A stretch of DNA of 64,000 nucleotides from an uncultured Prevotellaceae bacterium (GTDB lineage Bacteria; Bacteroidota; Bacteroidia; Bacteroidales; Bacteroidaceae), in assembly GCA_946404865.1 (NCBI GenBank), contig CAMJFC010000007.1:1-64000 (forward strand), given 5' to 3'. Position numbers and translations under genes: made by a program. Within the stretch, counting starts at the first letter, position 1, and every line of letters begins with the position of its first letter. Below are positions 44,185 through 52,463 of this stretch, piece by piece. The notes under the pieces were generated by a model. That model was given only the letters and a program-made list of their open reading frames with translations. It searched no databases and was not told the DNA's origin.

Positions 44185-47100
44185 ATGAAACAAGCAAAAT
44201 TTCTACTACTGACATTGCTCGCTGTGCTGGGGTATAGCGAAGCAAGGGCCGACTATACCGTGAATTTCAACACGGAAATAGCGACCTCAAGCAGCGATTT
44301 CAAAGTCGCTTCAAATTGGCAACATATTGTTGACGTAGATACCTACTACGACAATAATATGTCTTATTCATGGAAAGAAAGCGATGGTATCGACAGTTCG
44401 GGCGCATTGCTGGCCATGAAACAAATGAAGAACGATTGGGGCTCTTCTGGCACCGAAACTTACGACATGCTGGTGACACCTGTCGTGTCGGGTACAGTGA
44501 CCATTTATGCTTATCCCTATTCGGCTTCTTCCTCTAACAAGGCATTCGTTGAGCTGTACAGCTTGAACAGTGCTGGCACTGCCCGTGATACGAAGTTAAC
44601 CAGCCAGGAGTGGACCTCTACTACTGGTGCCGAGTGGACTGCCGTGACGATTGAGGTGTCAGAGCCACAGCGCATCGGTATCCGTGCTCAGTATGTGTAT
44701 TTAGACAACTTCTCCGCAACTACTGCTGATATCGTGGCTGAGTCAAGCTTGAGTGTCACCAAAGTGATGGACGAGAACGGAAACGAAAAGTACCAAGGTA
44801 CATACCCCATTTTCTATCAGCAGCCTGATGGAAATATGTTGGTGAAACTGAAAGTGGCCTTGTTGAACAATGGTGATGTGGACTTTGTCGCTGGCTCGAC
44901 AGAGAATTACACAATTACCTTGGCAAAAGGAACTTCTTCCGCAGCCGATACATATTATGATGATGCGACCGTCGCTATTACAGAGGATTTGGCGGCTGGC
45001 GAGTCCAAAACTATCGATGTGTCATTTACTGTGCCGTACGTGTCTGGTTATTCGTATTGGTATGTTAGGGAGAATGTGACGGGTACCACCTCGTCTTCGT
45101 TCCGCTATGCGAATTCTGCCGCTTACGAACCTAAATTCCTGTTCCGTGAGGCTGGCTCTACTTCAACGTCAAGCCTTACCAATGCCGCTTGGGGTACGAT
45201 TTCCGAATCGACCACGAAGAACTATGAGATTTACAATGACGGTACTGCACCGCTCATTGTTAATAGCATTACGCTGCCCGATGGCTTCACTTCAACAGCC
45301 ATTGACGGTGGTACCAGTGTGAAACTCATTCATAGTGGCTTTGACGATGCAGGTGCTGTGTTCTATGCTTGGACATGGATTGACGGACAAGATGGCCGTT
45401 GGGTGGCTGGAAATGATGATGTCTATGAAGGCCTCGACAATAATGTCATCTTTGTAAGGATGAACCCCAACGGTGCTCCCAGCTGGGATGCTAAATGGAA
45501 TCAGACGGGCAATCTCACGCTGCAAGGTGGCGGCTATGTGTTAGACAGTTATAATGGAGACGAAATGGTGGGTCACTGGGTGGCTGCCATCGTTGACGCT
45601 AAATCGTCTAAGGCCATCGACATCACGCAGGATGCTGCTCAGACAGGTACATTCAGTGGCGATGTGGTTGTCAAATATATGGACGCCTCCAGTACGGAGA
45701 AGACCCACACCATGTCCATCTCGACTACTGTCATCGGTGCTGGCACATGGTTTGCAGAATTCAATAGTTCTACCTCTGGAAGCGTCACCTTCCCCGAAGG
45801 TTCTTTGGCAGAAAACGGCGTTCGTCAGGGTACTACATACGTGTCATCGGGTAACTACGATGGCTATCTGTATTCTTATACAAGCAGCAGCTATGCAACC
45901 GTCAATAATAAGTTCATCACCCCGAAACTCCATGCCAATGCTGGCGACCAACTGACATTCGACGTGGCTCGGGAAGCAGGAAGTAGCTCTTCATACAATT
46001 TGAAAGTATATGTATCTACCGACCGTCAGACATGGGGCGAGCCCGTTTATTCGGTGACCGCTGCTGATTTGACAACTGCCTATCAGAACCAGGCTATCAC
46101 GTTTGATACCGAAGGCGATTATTATGTGGCATTTGCTATCTATGGCGTCAAGATTGACAACCTCGTCGGTTTGCAGAAGGTGGATGTGACTCACGACCTC
46201 TATATCAAGGAGGTGACTTGGCAGGATGCCGAGGTCAACAGCGGTGCTGAGATTTCATCGAAACCCAAAGTGACGATTATCCCGTTGACCAATGAGACTG
46301 CCGATGCTTATACCGTGAAGTACATCTATGGTGACAACGAGGTTGTTGGCACTCCCGTGGCTCTGACCGCCAGTGCTACGTCAACCAAAGACTTCACCTT
46401 CACCTTCACACCTGAGGTGGAGAGCACCACGACATTCGAAGGCACCAAGGTGGTGTTCGAGTTTACTGATGGAACCAAGTTCGAGTCTGAGACCTTCGAC
46501 TTCACTGTGAAGAATGAGCCGAAGTTCCACTTCGTCAAGACATTGCCGACAAGCAAGTGGTCTGAGCCTTCTGATTACACCACTCCGATTGCTTTTGGCA
46601 AGACCAATCAAGAGGATGCACAGACTTACTACCTGGTCAACTGGGGTTCTGCTCCTCTGAACGTGAAGAGCATCAGTCTGCCTGAGGGTTACACCGTTTC
46701 TGTGGAGACACCACTGACAGTGGGCGCATTCGATGGCACCAATGAGGGCATTGCTGCTGCTTCGCAGAGCTTCGACATCATCTTCTCTGCCACAGAGACT
46801 GGCACATACAGTGGCGACATGGTCATCACCTACGTGAATGGTGCTGGCGAAGACGCTACCTTCACCATCGCAGTCAGTGGTACAAAACTCGACCCGAACA
46901 AGTGGTATGCTAACTTCGATGACAACAAGTGGCCTGCTGGTTCTACCTATCAGAACAATGTGAGTATGACAAATGGTGGTACTTATTCTGCTCCTAACTA
47001 CTATATTTCTTCAAGTAGTACGACGAATAACCTCTTCATCACTCCGAAACTGACGGCTACTGCCGGCGAGAAGATACAGTTTGATGCGAAGTATTATAAC

Positions 47101-49035
47101 TCATATAACACCTCTGGTAAAGTGGTGGTGTATGCCGCTGCTACCCGTGACGCATTGACTGACACTGAAGTGGAGAAGACTCCTATCTTCACCACCGAGG
47201 GTATGACCACCGACTACCAGACCTTCGAGGTAACCATCCCAGAGGCTGGTGACTACTATCTTGCTTTCGAAATCACCGGTCGTCCATACGTCGATGAGAT
47301 TTACGGTCTGACACGGGCTGATGTCGATTACGACCTCGCTTTGGGTACCACCAACATTCCTACAGAGGCCATGCAGAACGTGACCGCTACGGCTACTGTC
47401 AATGTGAAGAACTATGGCTTGGCGGCTGTTGCAGCTGAAGACTATCAGATTATGGTTGGTATTGGCGACATCAAATCTACTGCCGAGCAGGGCACCGTGG
47501 AACTGCCGATGACACCTGCGCTCTCTGCAGCTGGCACAGCCATTTCTGTCTCCTTCCTGTCGCCTAAGGCTGGCACCTATCCTGTCACTATCGCCATCAC
47601 CGATAACGAGGGCAACATCCTTACCAAGACTGAGCCTGTGAACGTGACGTTTGCTGAAGAAGAGGCTTCCAGCGAGATTGTAGTCGGAACGCAGCGTTCT
47701 GGTTCGGCATCGAGAGATTATGCCATCATCGACTTCTACAATCTGGATAACTATGCTCTTACGTCTGACATCCTTTACACAGCTGCTCAATTGGAGGAGT
47801 TTGGTGTGATTGCTGGTACTAAGATTACTGCCATCACGTTTAAGGGAACCATTTCAAGTGCAAAGACCATTTCTAACTCCTTGACAGCATGGGTCGGAAC
47901 AAGCACAGGCGAAATCACGTATAATAGTCCCGACAAATCTGCCATGCAGGAAGTGACCATATATGATGGTACAATGGCATTTGTATCAGGTGAGAACGAC
48001 ATTGTGGTAACGCTTCCCCAACCGATTGTCTATGACGGAAGCTCTGACCTTCGCGTTTACTTCGAAGGAACAAAAGGCGGATGGGCATCTTTGTCTTTCA
48101 ATTATGATAGTAAATATAGCAATATGAAGTGGAGTAATGCTTCCAGCATGAAGTATAATCCTCTTGCCTATCTGTCAATTGAAGCTACCATTCCCACCAT
48201 CGCCGGTACAGTGACCGACGCTGACAACCAGCCTATTGCCAATGCCACTGTTACGCTCGTGAGTGCCGACAGTGACCAGGTGCAGTATGAGGGCACGACC
48301 GATGACGACGGTAACTACAGCATCAGCGTGATTCAATCTACACGTACCTACGATGCGACCGTCTCTGCTGAAGGCTACGATGATGAGGTCGCTGAGGATG
48401 TCAGCTTCGCCGAGGCTGTTGATGGCGTGCTGACAAAGGACTTCACGCTCACACAGACTCCTGAATTTGTGGAGGTGACTATTGGCGTGCGTGGTGCTGC
48501 TTCGTTCAGCAGCAAGTATCCGCTCGACTTCTCGTCGACAGATGTCACTGCTTATATCATCACGGGTAAGGAAGGTACCATCTTCACTCGCCAGGCGGTG
48601 ACCGAAGTGCCTGCTAATACCGGTATCTTGGTTTACGCTGCTCAGGGAACCTACCAGATTCCTGTGGCTGCAAATGAGCCCGAGGACATCGACAACAATC
48701 TGCTCGTGGCTACCTCTAAAGGTGAATATACTGTGACGGAAGAAGACTATGGTCGTGTCTATGGCCTGTTCTACTCTACCAAGCAGCAGAAAATGGGATT
48801 CCAGAAGAAGAGTGTAGGCTACACCTTCGGTGTCGACAAGTGCTATCTGCTCCTGCCTGAGGGTGCCAACGCTAATGAGTTGTTCTTCGATCTTGACACG
48901 TTGACTGGTATCGATGCCATCGCTACAGACGCTGCTGACGAGAAGGGTGATACCTTCAACCTCAGTGGTCAGAAAGTGAACGCATCTTACAAGGGCGTCA
49001 TCATCCGCAATGGTAAGAAGATGATCCAGAAGTAA
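44185..49035 (+). CDS. Giant exported repeat protein, paralogue with inserted module
   Basis: A 1616-residue exported protein, the largest in the window. The ATG at 44185 opens the signal peptide MKQAKFLLLTLLAVLGYSEARA. It matches the 1548-residue paralogue almost throughout; the first ~180 residues are near-identical (SSSDFKVASNWQHIVDVDTY shared). It differs by an inserted module of roughly 90 residues (about 371-471, AGAVFYAWTWIDGQDGRW, VIFVRMNPNGAPSWDAKWNQ) within its first choice-of-anchor D region. It ends with a carboxypeptidase-regulatory fold (IAGTVTDADNQPIANATVTL) and tail FNLSGQKV...GVIIRNGKKMIQK. The small-protein gene follows after 30 bases. The role is inferred to be at the cell surface. 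Confidence 0.93.
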   Translation: MKQAKFLLLTLLAVLGYSEARADYTVNFNTEIATSSSDFKVASNWQHIVDVDTYYDNNMSYSWKESDGIDSSGALLAMKQMKNDWGSSGTETYDMLVTPVVSGTVTIYAYPYSASSSNKAFVELYSLNSAGTARDTKLTSQEWTSTTGAEWTAVTIEVSEPQRIGIRAQYVYLDNFSATTADIVAESSLSVTKVMDENGNEKYQGTYPIFYQQPDGNMLVKLKVALLNNGDVDFVAGSTENYTITLAKGTSSAADTYYDDATVAITEDLAAGESKTIDVSFTVPYVSGYSYWYVRENVTGTTSSSFRYANSAAYEPKFLFREAGSTSTSSLTNAAWGTISESTTKNYEIYNDGTAPLIVNSITLPDGFTSTAIDGGTSVKLIHSGFDDAGAVFYAWTWIDGQDGRWVAGNDDVYEGLDNNVIFVRMNPNGAPSWDAKWNQTGNLTLQGGGYVLDSYNGDEMVGHWVAAIVDAKSSKAIDITQDAAQTGTFSGDVVVKYMDASSTEKTHTMSISTTVIGAGTWFAEFNSSTSGSVTFPEGSLAENGVRQGTTYVSSGNYDGYLYSYTSSSYATVNNKFITPKLHANAGDQLTFDVAREAGSSSSYNLKVYVSTDRQTWGEPVYSVTAADLTTAYQNQAITFDTEGDYYVAFAIYGVKIDNLVGLQKVDVTHDLYIKEVTWQDAEVNSGAEISSKPKVTIIPLTNETADAYTVKYIYGDNEVVGTPVALTASATSTKDFTFTFTPEVESTTTFEGTKVVFEFTDGTKFESETFDFTVKNEPKFHFVKTLPTSKWSEPSDYTTPIAFGKTNQEDAQTYYLVNWGSAPLNVKSISLPEGYTVSVETPLTVGAFDGTNEGIAAASQSFDIIFSATETGTYSGDMVITYVNGAGEDATFTIAVSGTKLDPNKWYANFDDNKWPAGSTYQNNVSMTNGGTYSAPNYYISSSSTTNNLFITPKLTATAGEKIQFDAKYYNSYNTSGKVVVYAAATRDALTDTEVEKTPIFTTEGMTTDYQTFEVTIPEAGDYYLAFEITGRPYVDEIYGLTRADVDYDLALGTTNIPTEAMQNVTATATVNVKNYGLAAVAAEDYQIMVGIGDIKSTAEQGTVELPMTPALSAAGTAISVSFLSPKAGTYPVTIAITDNEGNILTKTEPVNVTFAEEEASSEIVVGTQRSGSASRDYAIIDFYNLDNYALTSDILYTAAQLEEFGVIAGTKITAITFKGTISSAKTISNSLTAWVGTSTGEITYNSPDKSAMQEVTIYDGTMAFVSGENDIVVTLPQPIVYDGSSDLRVYFEGTKGGWASLSFNYDSKYSNMKWSNASSMKYNPLAYLSIEATIPTIAGTVTDADNQPIANATVTLVSADSDQVQYEGTTDDDGNYSISVIQSTRTYDATVSAEGYDDEVAEDVSFAEAVDGVLTKDFTLTQTPEFVEVTIGVRGAASFSSKYPLDFSSTDVTAYIITGKEGTIFTRQAVTEVPANTGILVYAAQGTYQIPVAANEPEDIDNNLLVATSKGEYTVTEEDYGRVYGLFYSTKQQKMGFQKKSVGYTFGVDKCYLLLPEGANANELFFDLDTLTGIDAIATDAADEKGDTFNLSGQKVNASYKGVIIRNGKKMIQK

Positions 49036-49065
49036 GCAGCCGAATTGTTTAATATTAAAGAGCTA

Positions 49066-49239
49066 ATGAAAATGAAAGAGTATATCAAACCCGAGCTCAA
49101 ATATATCATCTACAATGGTGGTATCATGGAAGATGAAGAATTGGGTTCCATTCCAGAAGGCGAAGAAGGTGAAGACCTCTCCAACCAAGCCTCCTTTGAC
49201 GAGAATGAGGTACCCGTTTCTAAATCCGTCTGGGATTAA
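49066..49239 (+). CDS. Small acidic YIxP...VW protein, copy 5
   Basis: A 57-residue protein beginning MKMKEYIKPELKYIIYNGG and ending VPVSKSVWD. It has the family features: YIxPELK, a very acidic middle (MEDEELGSIPEGEEGEDL) and terminal VW plus acid. A second in-frame ATG two codons on would align better with copies 1-4, so the first two residues are uncertain. It follows the 1616-residue gene by 30 bases and is closed by a terminator 39 bases later. No known domain or export signal. Confidence 0.87.
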   Translation: MKMKEYIKPELKYIIYNGGIMEDEELGSIPEGEEGEDLSNQASFDENEVPVSKSVWD

Positions 49240-49278
49240 TAGATTCGCACGCTAACCCCCACACCAAGGGGCTCTGTT

Positions 49279-49315
49279 ACCTCTCTCATCGCATCCGCGA
49301 TGGGAGAGGTTTTTT
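49279..49315 (+). terminator. Terminator after small protein 5
   Basis: A 14-bp stem (ACCTCTCTCATCGC / GCGATGGGAGAGGT, one G-U pair), 4-base loop and six T form an intrinsic terminator. It separates the surface-protein island from the deoxysugar operon. Confidence 0.88.
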
Positions 49316-49333
49316 AATTTCTTGCGTTAAAAT

Positions 49334-49364
49334 TTTGTAGTTCCCGTTTATTTCATTATTTTTG
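49334..49364 (+). promoter_or_regulatory. Promoter of the rhaB operon
   Basis: TTTG at 49334-49337, 19-base spacer, TATTTTTG at 49357-49364; matches the Bacteroidota pattern. It lies 62 bases before the rhaB ATG. I see no regulator gene (AraC or GntR type) near this operon. Confidence 0.75.
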
Positions 49365-49426
49365 CACAATCAAGCGGATTTCGTCCGTATTCATACACAT
49401 CTACTTAAAAAACAATCAACAAATCT

Positions 49427-50860
49427 ATGCCAGACACAACATATTTCTTTGCTGTCGATCTGGGCGCTACCAGCGGCAGAACCATCATCGGACATCTGGA
49501 TGACGGACGTATTGTACAAGAAGAGGTCACACGGTTCGACAACCGTCTCATACAGACCGGCGGACATTTCTATTGGGATATCTTCGCCCTCTACGACGAG
49601 GTGATTCGTGGTCTGAAAACGGTGGTGGCGCGGGGCATCACGCCCGCCTCTATCGGTATCGACACCTGGGGCGTCGATTTCGTGTGCATCGCCGACGATG
49701 GCGCCATCATGCGCAACCCCATCGCCTACCGCGACCCGCAGACCTTCCAGGCCATGCAACGTTATTTCGATGAGGTGATACCACGCGAACAGGTGTATCG
49801 CATCACTGGCATACAACTCATGAACTTCAATTCGCTCTTCCAGCTTTATGCCATGAGGATGAATCATGACGCGGCTTTGCGCGAGGCGCAACGCATCCTC
49901 TTCATGCCCGATGCACTGGCATGGATGCTCACCGGAGAGGCCGTGTGCGAATATACCATCGCTTCAACCAGTCAGATGCTCGACCCCCGAACGGGCGACC
50001 TCGACCCGCTGCTCCTCGAGAGCGTGGGGGTGCAACGGCAGCAGTTCGGTCGCAGCGTCATGCCCGGCACCATCATCGGCACGCTGACCGATGAGGTGCA
50101 GCATATCACCGGCCTCGGTCCCGTACCGGTGGTGGCGGTGGCCGGACACGACACGGCAAGCGCCGTGGCTGCCGTGCCAGCATCCGACGAGCACTTCGCT
50201 TACCTGAGCAGCGGCACATGGTCGCTCATGGGCATAGAGACGCGCGAGGCGGTCATCAACGACCGCAGTTATGAACTGAACTTCACCAACGAGGGTGGGG
50301 TGGAGGGAACCACCCGTTTCTTGAAGAATATCTGTGGCATGTGGCTCTATGAGCGGTGTCGCAAGGAGTGGCCCGCAGAGGTGCGGCAACTCTCTCATCC
50401 CGAGTTGCAGGGGTCGGCGATGACGGTGGAACCCTTCCGCAGTATCATCAACCCCGACGACCCGGCGTTTGCCAATCCCCCGTCGATGATTGAGGCCATA
50501 CAGCAGTATTGTCGGCAGACGGGCCAACCTGTACCCGAGTCGCCGGCGGAAATCTGCCGTTGCATCTTCGACTCGTTGGCTATGCGCTACAAGCAGGTGT
50601 TCGAATGGCTGCAAGAGTTTGCCGGGCACGACTTGCGTGTGCTGCATGTCATCGGTGGCGGGTCGCTCAACGGCCTTCTTAATCAGCTCACTGCCGATGT
50701 GCTCGGCGTGGAGGTGATAGCGGGTCCGCAGGAGTGCACAGCCATTGGCAACATCATGCTCCAGGCCAAAGCCGCCGGCATCGTCACCGACATCTGGCAG
50801 ATGCGCCGCATCATCGCCAACAGTGTTGAGACAAAACGATTTACACCAAAATCATTATAA
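49427..50860 (+). CDS. rhaB: L-rhamnulokinase
   Basis: An FGGY-family kinase of 477 residues that phosphorylates L-rhamnulose at O1 with ATP. It matches RhaB along its length: AVDLGATSGR near residue 9 (phosphate-binding loop), GHFYWDIFALYDEV, IGIDTWGVDFV near 80 (catalytic Asp), GIQLMNFNSLFQLY near 125, and VIGGGSLNGLLNQLTADVLG near 408 in the second actin-like lobe. These features favour RhaB over FucK or XylB. It heads a four-gene operon with a 27-base gap to the isomerase gene. Confidence 0.93.
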   Translation: MPDTTYFFAVDLGATSGRTIIGHLDDGRIVQEEVTRFDNRLIQTGGHFYWDIFALYDEVIRGLKTVVARGITPASIGIDTWGVDFVCIADDGAIMRNPIAYRDPQTFQAMQRYFDEVIPREQVYRITGIQLMNFNSLFQLYAMRMNHDAALREAQRILFMPDALAWMLTGEAVCEYTIASTSQMLDPRTGDLDPLLLESVGVQRQQFGRSVMPGTIIGTLTDEVQHITGLGPVPVVAVAGHDTASAVAAVPASDEHFAYLSSGTWSLMGIETREAVINDRSYELNFTNEGGVEGTTRFLKNICGMWLYERCRKEWPAEVRQLSHPELQGSAMTVEPFRSIINPDDPAFANPPSMIEAIQQYCRQTGQPVPESPAEICRCIFDSLAMRYKQVFEWLQEFAGHDLRVLHVIGGGSLNGLLNQLTADVLGVEVIAGPQECTAIGNIMLQAKAAGIVTDIWQMRRIIANSVETKRFTPKSL

Positions 50861-50887
50861 AAGAATAATTCTGTAAATAAACGATAT

Positions 50888-52318
50888 ATGAGTAAACCAT
50901 TAGTAGAAACCAAAGCAAGGGTAGGGGTGTTCTCCATCGCATTAGGAGCATACCTGCCGCAATTCCCGCAACTCGTTCCTGAGTTCGAAAGCCAATACGA
51001 GGCATTCAAACAAACACTGCCCGACACCGTGGAAATCATCGACGGCGGACTGGTGACCACCAAAGAACAAGCACAACAAGCCGGCGACCAGTTCCGTGCA
51101 GCCGATGTTGACCTTGTCATCTTGCAACTGCTCACCTACGCCACCTCGTATAATATGCTGCCCGCCGTGCGCGACCTCGACGTGCCCGTGGTGCTGGTGA
51201 ACGTGCAGAAAAAGAAAGCACCCGACTATGCCAATACCGACATCCCCACCTGGCTCGGCGAACTCTATGCCTGCGGAGCCGTGGGCGAGATGGTGGCCGA
51301 CCTGGAACGCGCCGGAAAACGCCATGCCGTCATCACCGGTGTGGTGGAAGGCGGCGACCCGCAGGTGCAAGCCGAGATTGAAGACTGGTGCCGTGCCGCA
51401 CAGGTGCGACGCCGTTTCCGCGACACCAACATCGCACAGATAGGACGACCCTATCCCGGCATGATGGATCTCTATATCGATGAGACCAACCTCTACCACC
51501 GCATGTGGCTCTACACCAAACAGTTTGACTGGGAGAAGATGTGGGCCATCGCCGATGATATCAACGACGAGGAGGCCATCCGTGCCAAAGCGCAGGACAT
51601 CCTCGATACGTTCGACATTGAAGGTGGCGGCACCATTGAGAAGGTGTGGGACATGGCACGCTATGTGGTGGCCTTCGAACAGTGGGTGAAAGATGAACAA
51701 CTGGGCCTTATCGCCTCGCACTATGACGGTTTCGCTAAGGGTGTTGCCGGGAAACTCGACTCCATGCTCATTCCGGCCTTCTCGATGCTTATCAAACAGC
51801 ATACCGCCTGTGCCGTGGAGGGCGACATGAAGGTGGCCATGGCCATGTCGATTCTGAAGACTATTTCTGGCACCGGCACACTCTCGGAGATGTACTCCAT
51901 CGACTTCAACGAGGATATCTGCATCATCGGCCATTCCGGCTCGGGCGACTTCGACATCTCGCAAGCCAAGAAGCCCACCATGAAGATTGTGCCTGTGTTC
52001 CATGGCAAGAGTGGCGGTGGTTACCTCACCCAGTTCTACCCGCCCACAGGCCCTGTCACCTATCTCGGCATCACGCAGGATAAGAACGGCGTGTTTAAGT
52101 TTGTCGTGGCAGAGGGCGTCAACGAAGACGGTCCCATCTTCACCTTCGGCGACACCAACATGCGCACACGCTTCTCCATCGGCGCACGTGAGTTCTGCAA
52201 CCGCTGGAGCGAGGCCGGTCCCACCCACCACATGGCTGCCGCCGTAGGACATCATATCAACACCATCCTCAAAGTGGCCAAAATCTTCAATGTAGAAGTG
52301 GATGTGGTGTGCAGGTAA
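50888..52318 (+). CDS. L-arabinose isomerase (AraA)-family sugar isomerase
   Basis: A 476-residue sugar isomerase. It follows the AraA pattern: VEGDMKVAMAM holds a Glu at 311 matching AraA E306; TLSEMYSIDF holds E334 matching E333; IIGHSGSGD supplies a His in the place of AraA H350; and a His pair lies near the C-terminus (AVGHHINTIL). It is thus an aldose-ketose isomerase of the arabinose/fucose isomerase superfamily, with a Mn2+ site. It is not related to the TIM-barrel rhamnose isomerases (RhaA/RhaI) usually found between rhaB and rhaD. By position its substrate should be L-rhamnose or a related 6-deoxy sugar, an inference. It is 27 bases after rhaB. Confidence 0.88.
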   Translation: MSKPLVETKARVGVFSIALGAYLPQFPQLVPEFESQYEAFKQTLPDTVEIIDGGLVTTKEQAQQAGDQFRAADVDLVILQLLTYATSYNMLPAVRDLDVPVVLVNVQKKKAPDYANTDIPTWLGELYACGAVGEMVADLERAGKRHAVITGVVEGGDPQVQAEIEDWCRAAQVRRRFRDTNIAQIGRPYPGMMDLYIDETNLYHRMWLYTKQFDWEKMWAIADDINDEEAIRAKAQDILDTFDIEGGGTIEKVWDMARYVVAFEQWVKDEQLGLIASHYDGFAKGVAGKLDSMLIPAFSMLIKQHTACAVEGDMKVAMAMSILKTISGTGTLSEMYSIDFNEDICIIGHSGSGDFDISQAKKPTMKIVPVFHGKSGGGYLTQFYPPTGPVTYLGITQDKNGVFKFVVAEGVNEDGPIFTFGDTNMRTRFSIGAREFCNRWSEAGPTHHMAAAVGHHINTILKVAKIFNVEVDVVCR

Positions 52319-52331
52319 GACCTACCCCCTT

Positions 52332-52463
52332 CCCCTCCCTTGTAGGGAGGGGCGTGGTTGTTATTATTCGACATTGAAAATGTATTACAACAAATAGAAA
52401 ACGATCTCCATGAGTAATCAATCATCTCACAATCAATCTACTCCCCTCCCTACAAGGGAGGGG
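52332..52463. repeat. Pair of inverted CCCCTCCCT-AGGGAGGGG palindromes
   Basis: Two copies of a 21-base palindrome, CCCCTCCCT-TGT-AGGGAGGGG at 52332-52352 and its inverted version (ACA loop) at 52443-52463, flank the gap before the MFS gene. The second lies inside the coding region and encodes the residues PLPTREGP of the MFS N-terminus. Related sequences occur at the 5' end of the CvfB-like gene and the 3' ends of the LolD-like and antiporter genes. Confidence 0.8.

Noticed and set aside
10927..49239. Lasso-peptide (RiPP) cluster
   Set aside because: YIxP resembles a lasso leader, but no RRE, leader peptidase or cyclase gene lies in the window and the acidic ends do not resemble a core peptide. 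Retained only as a possibility in the small-protein finding.
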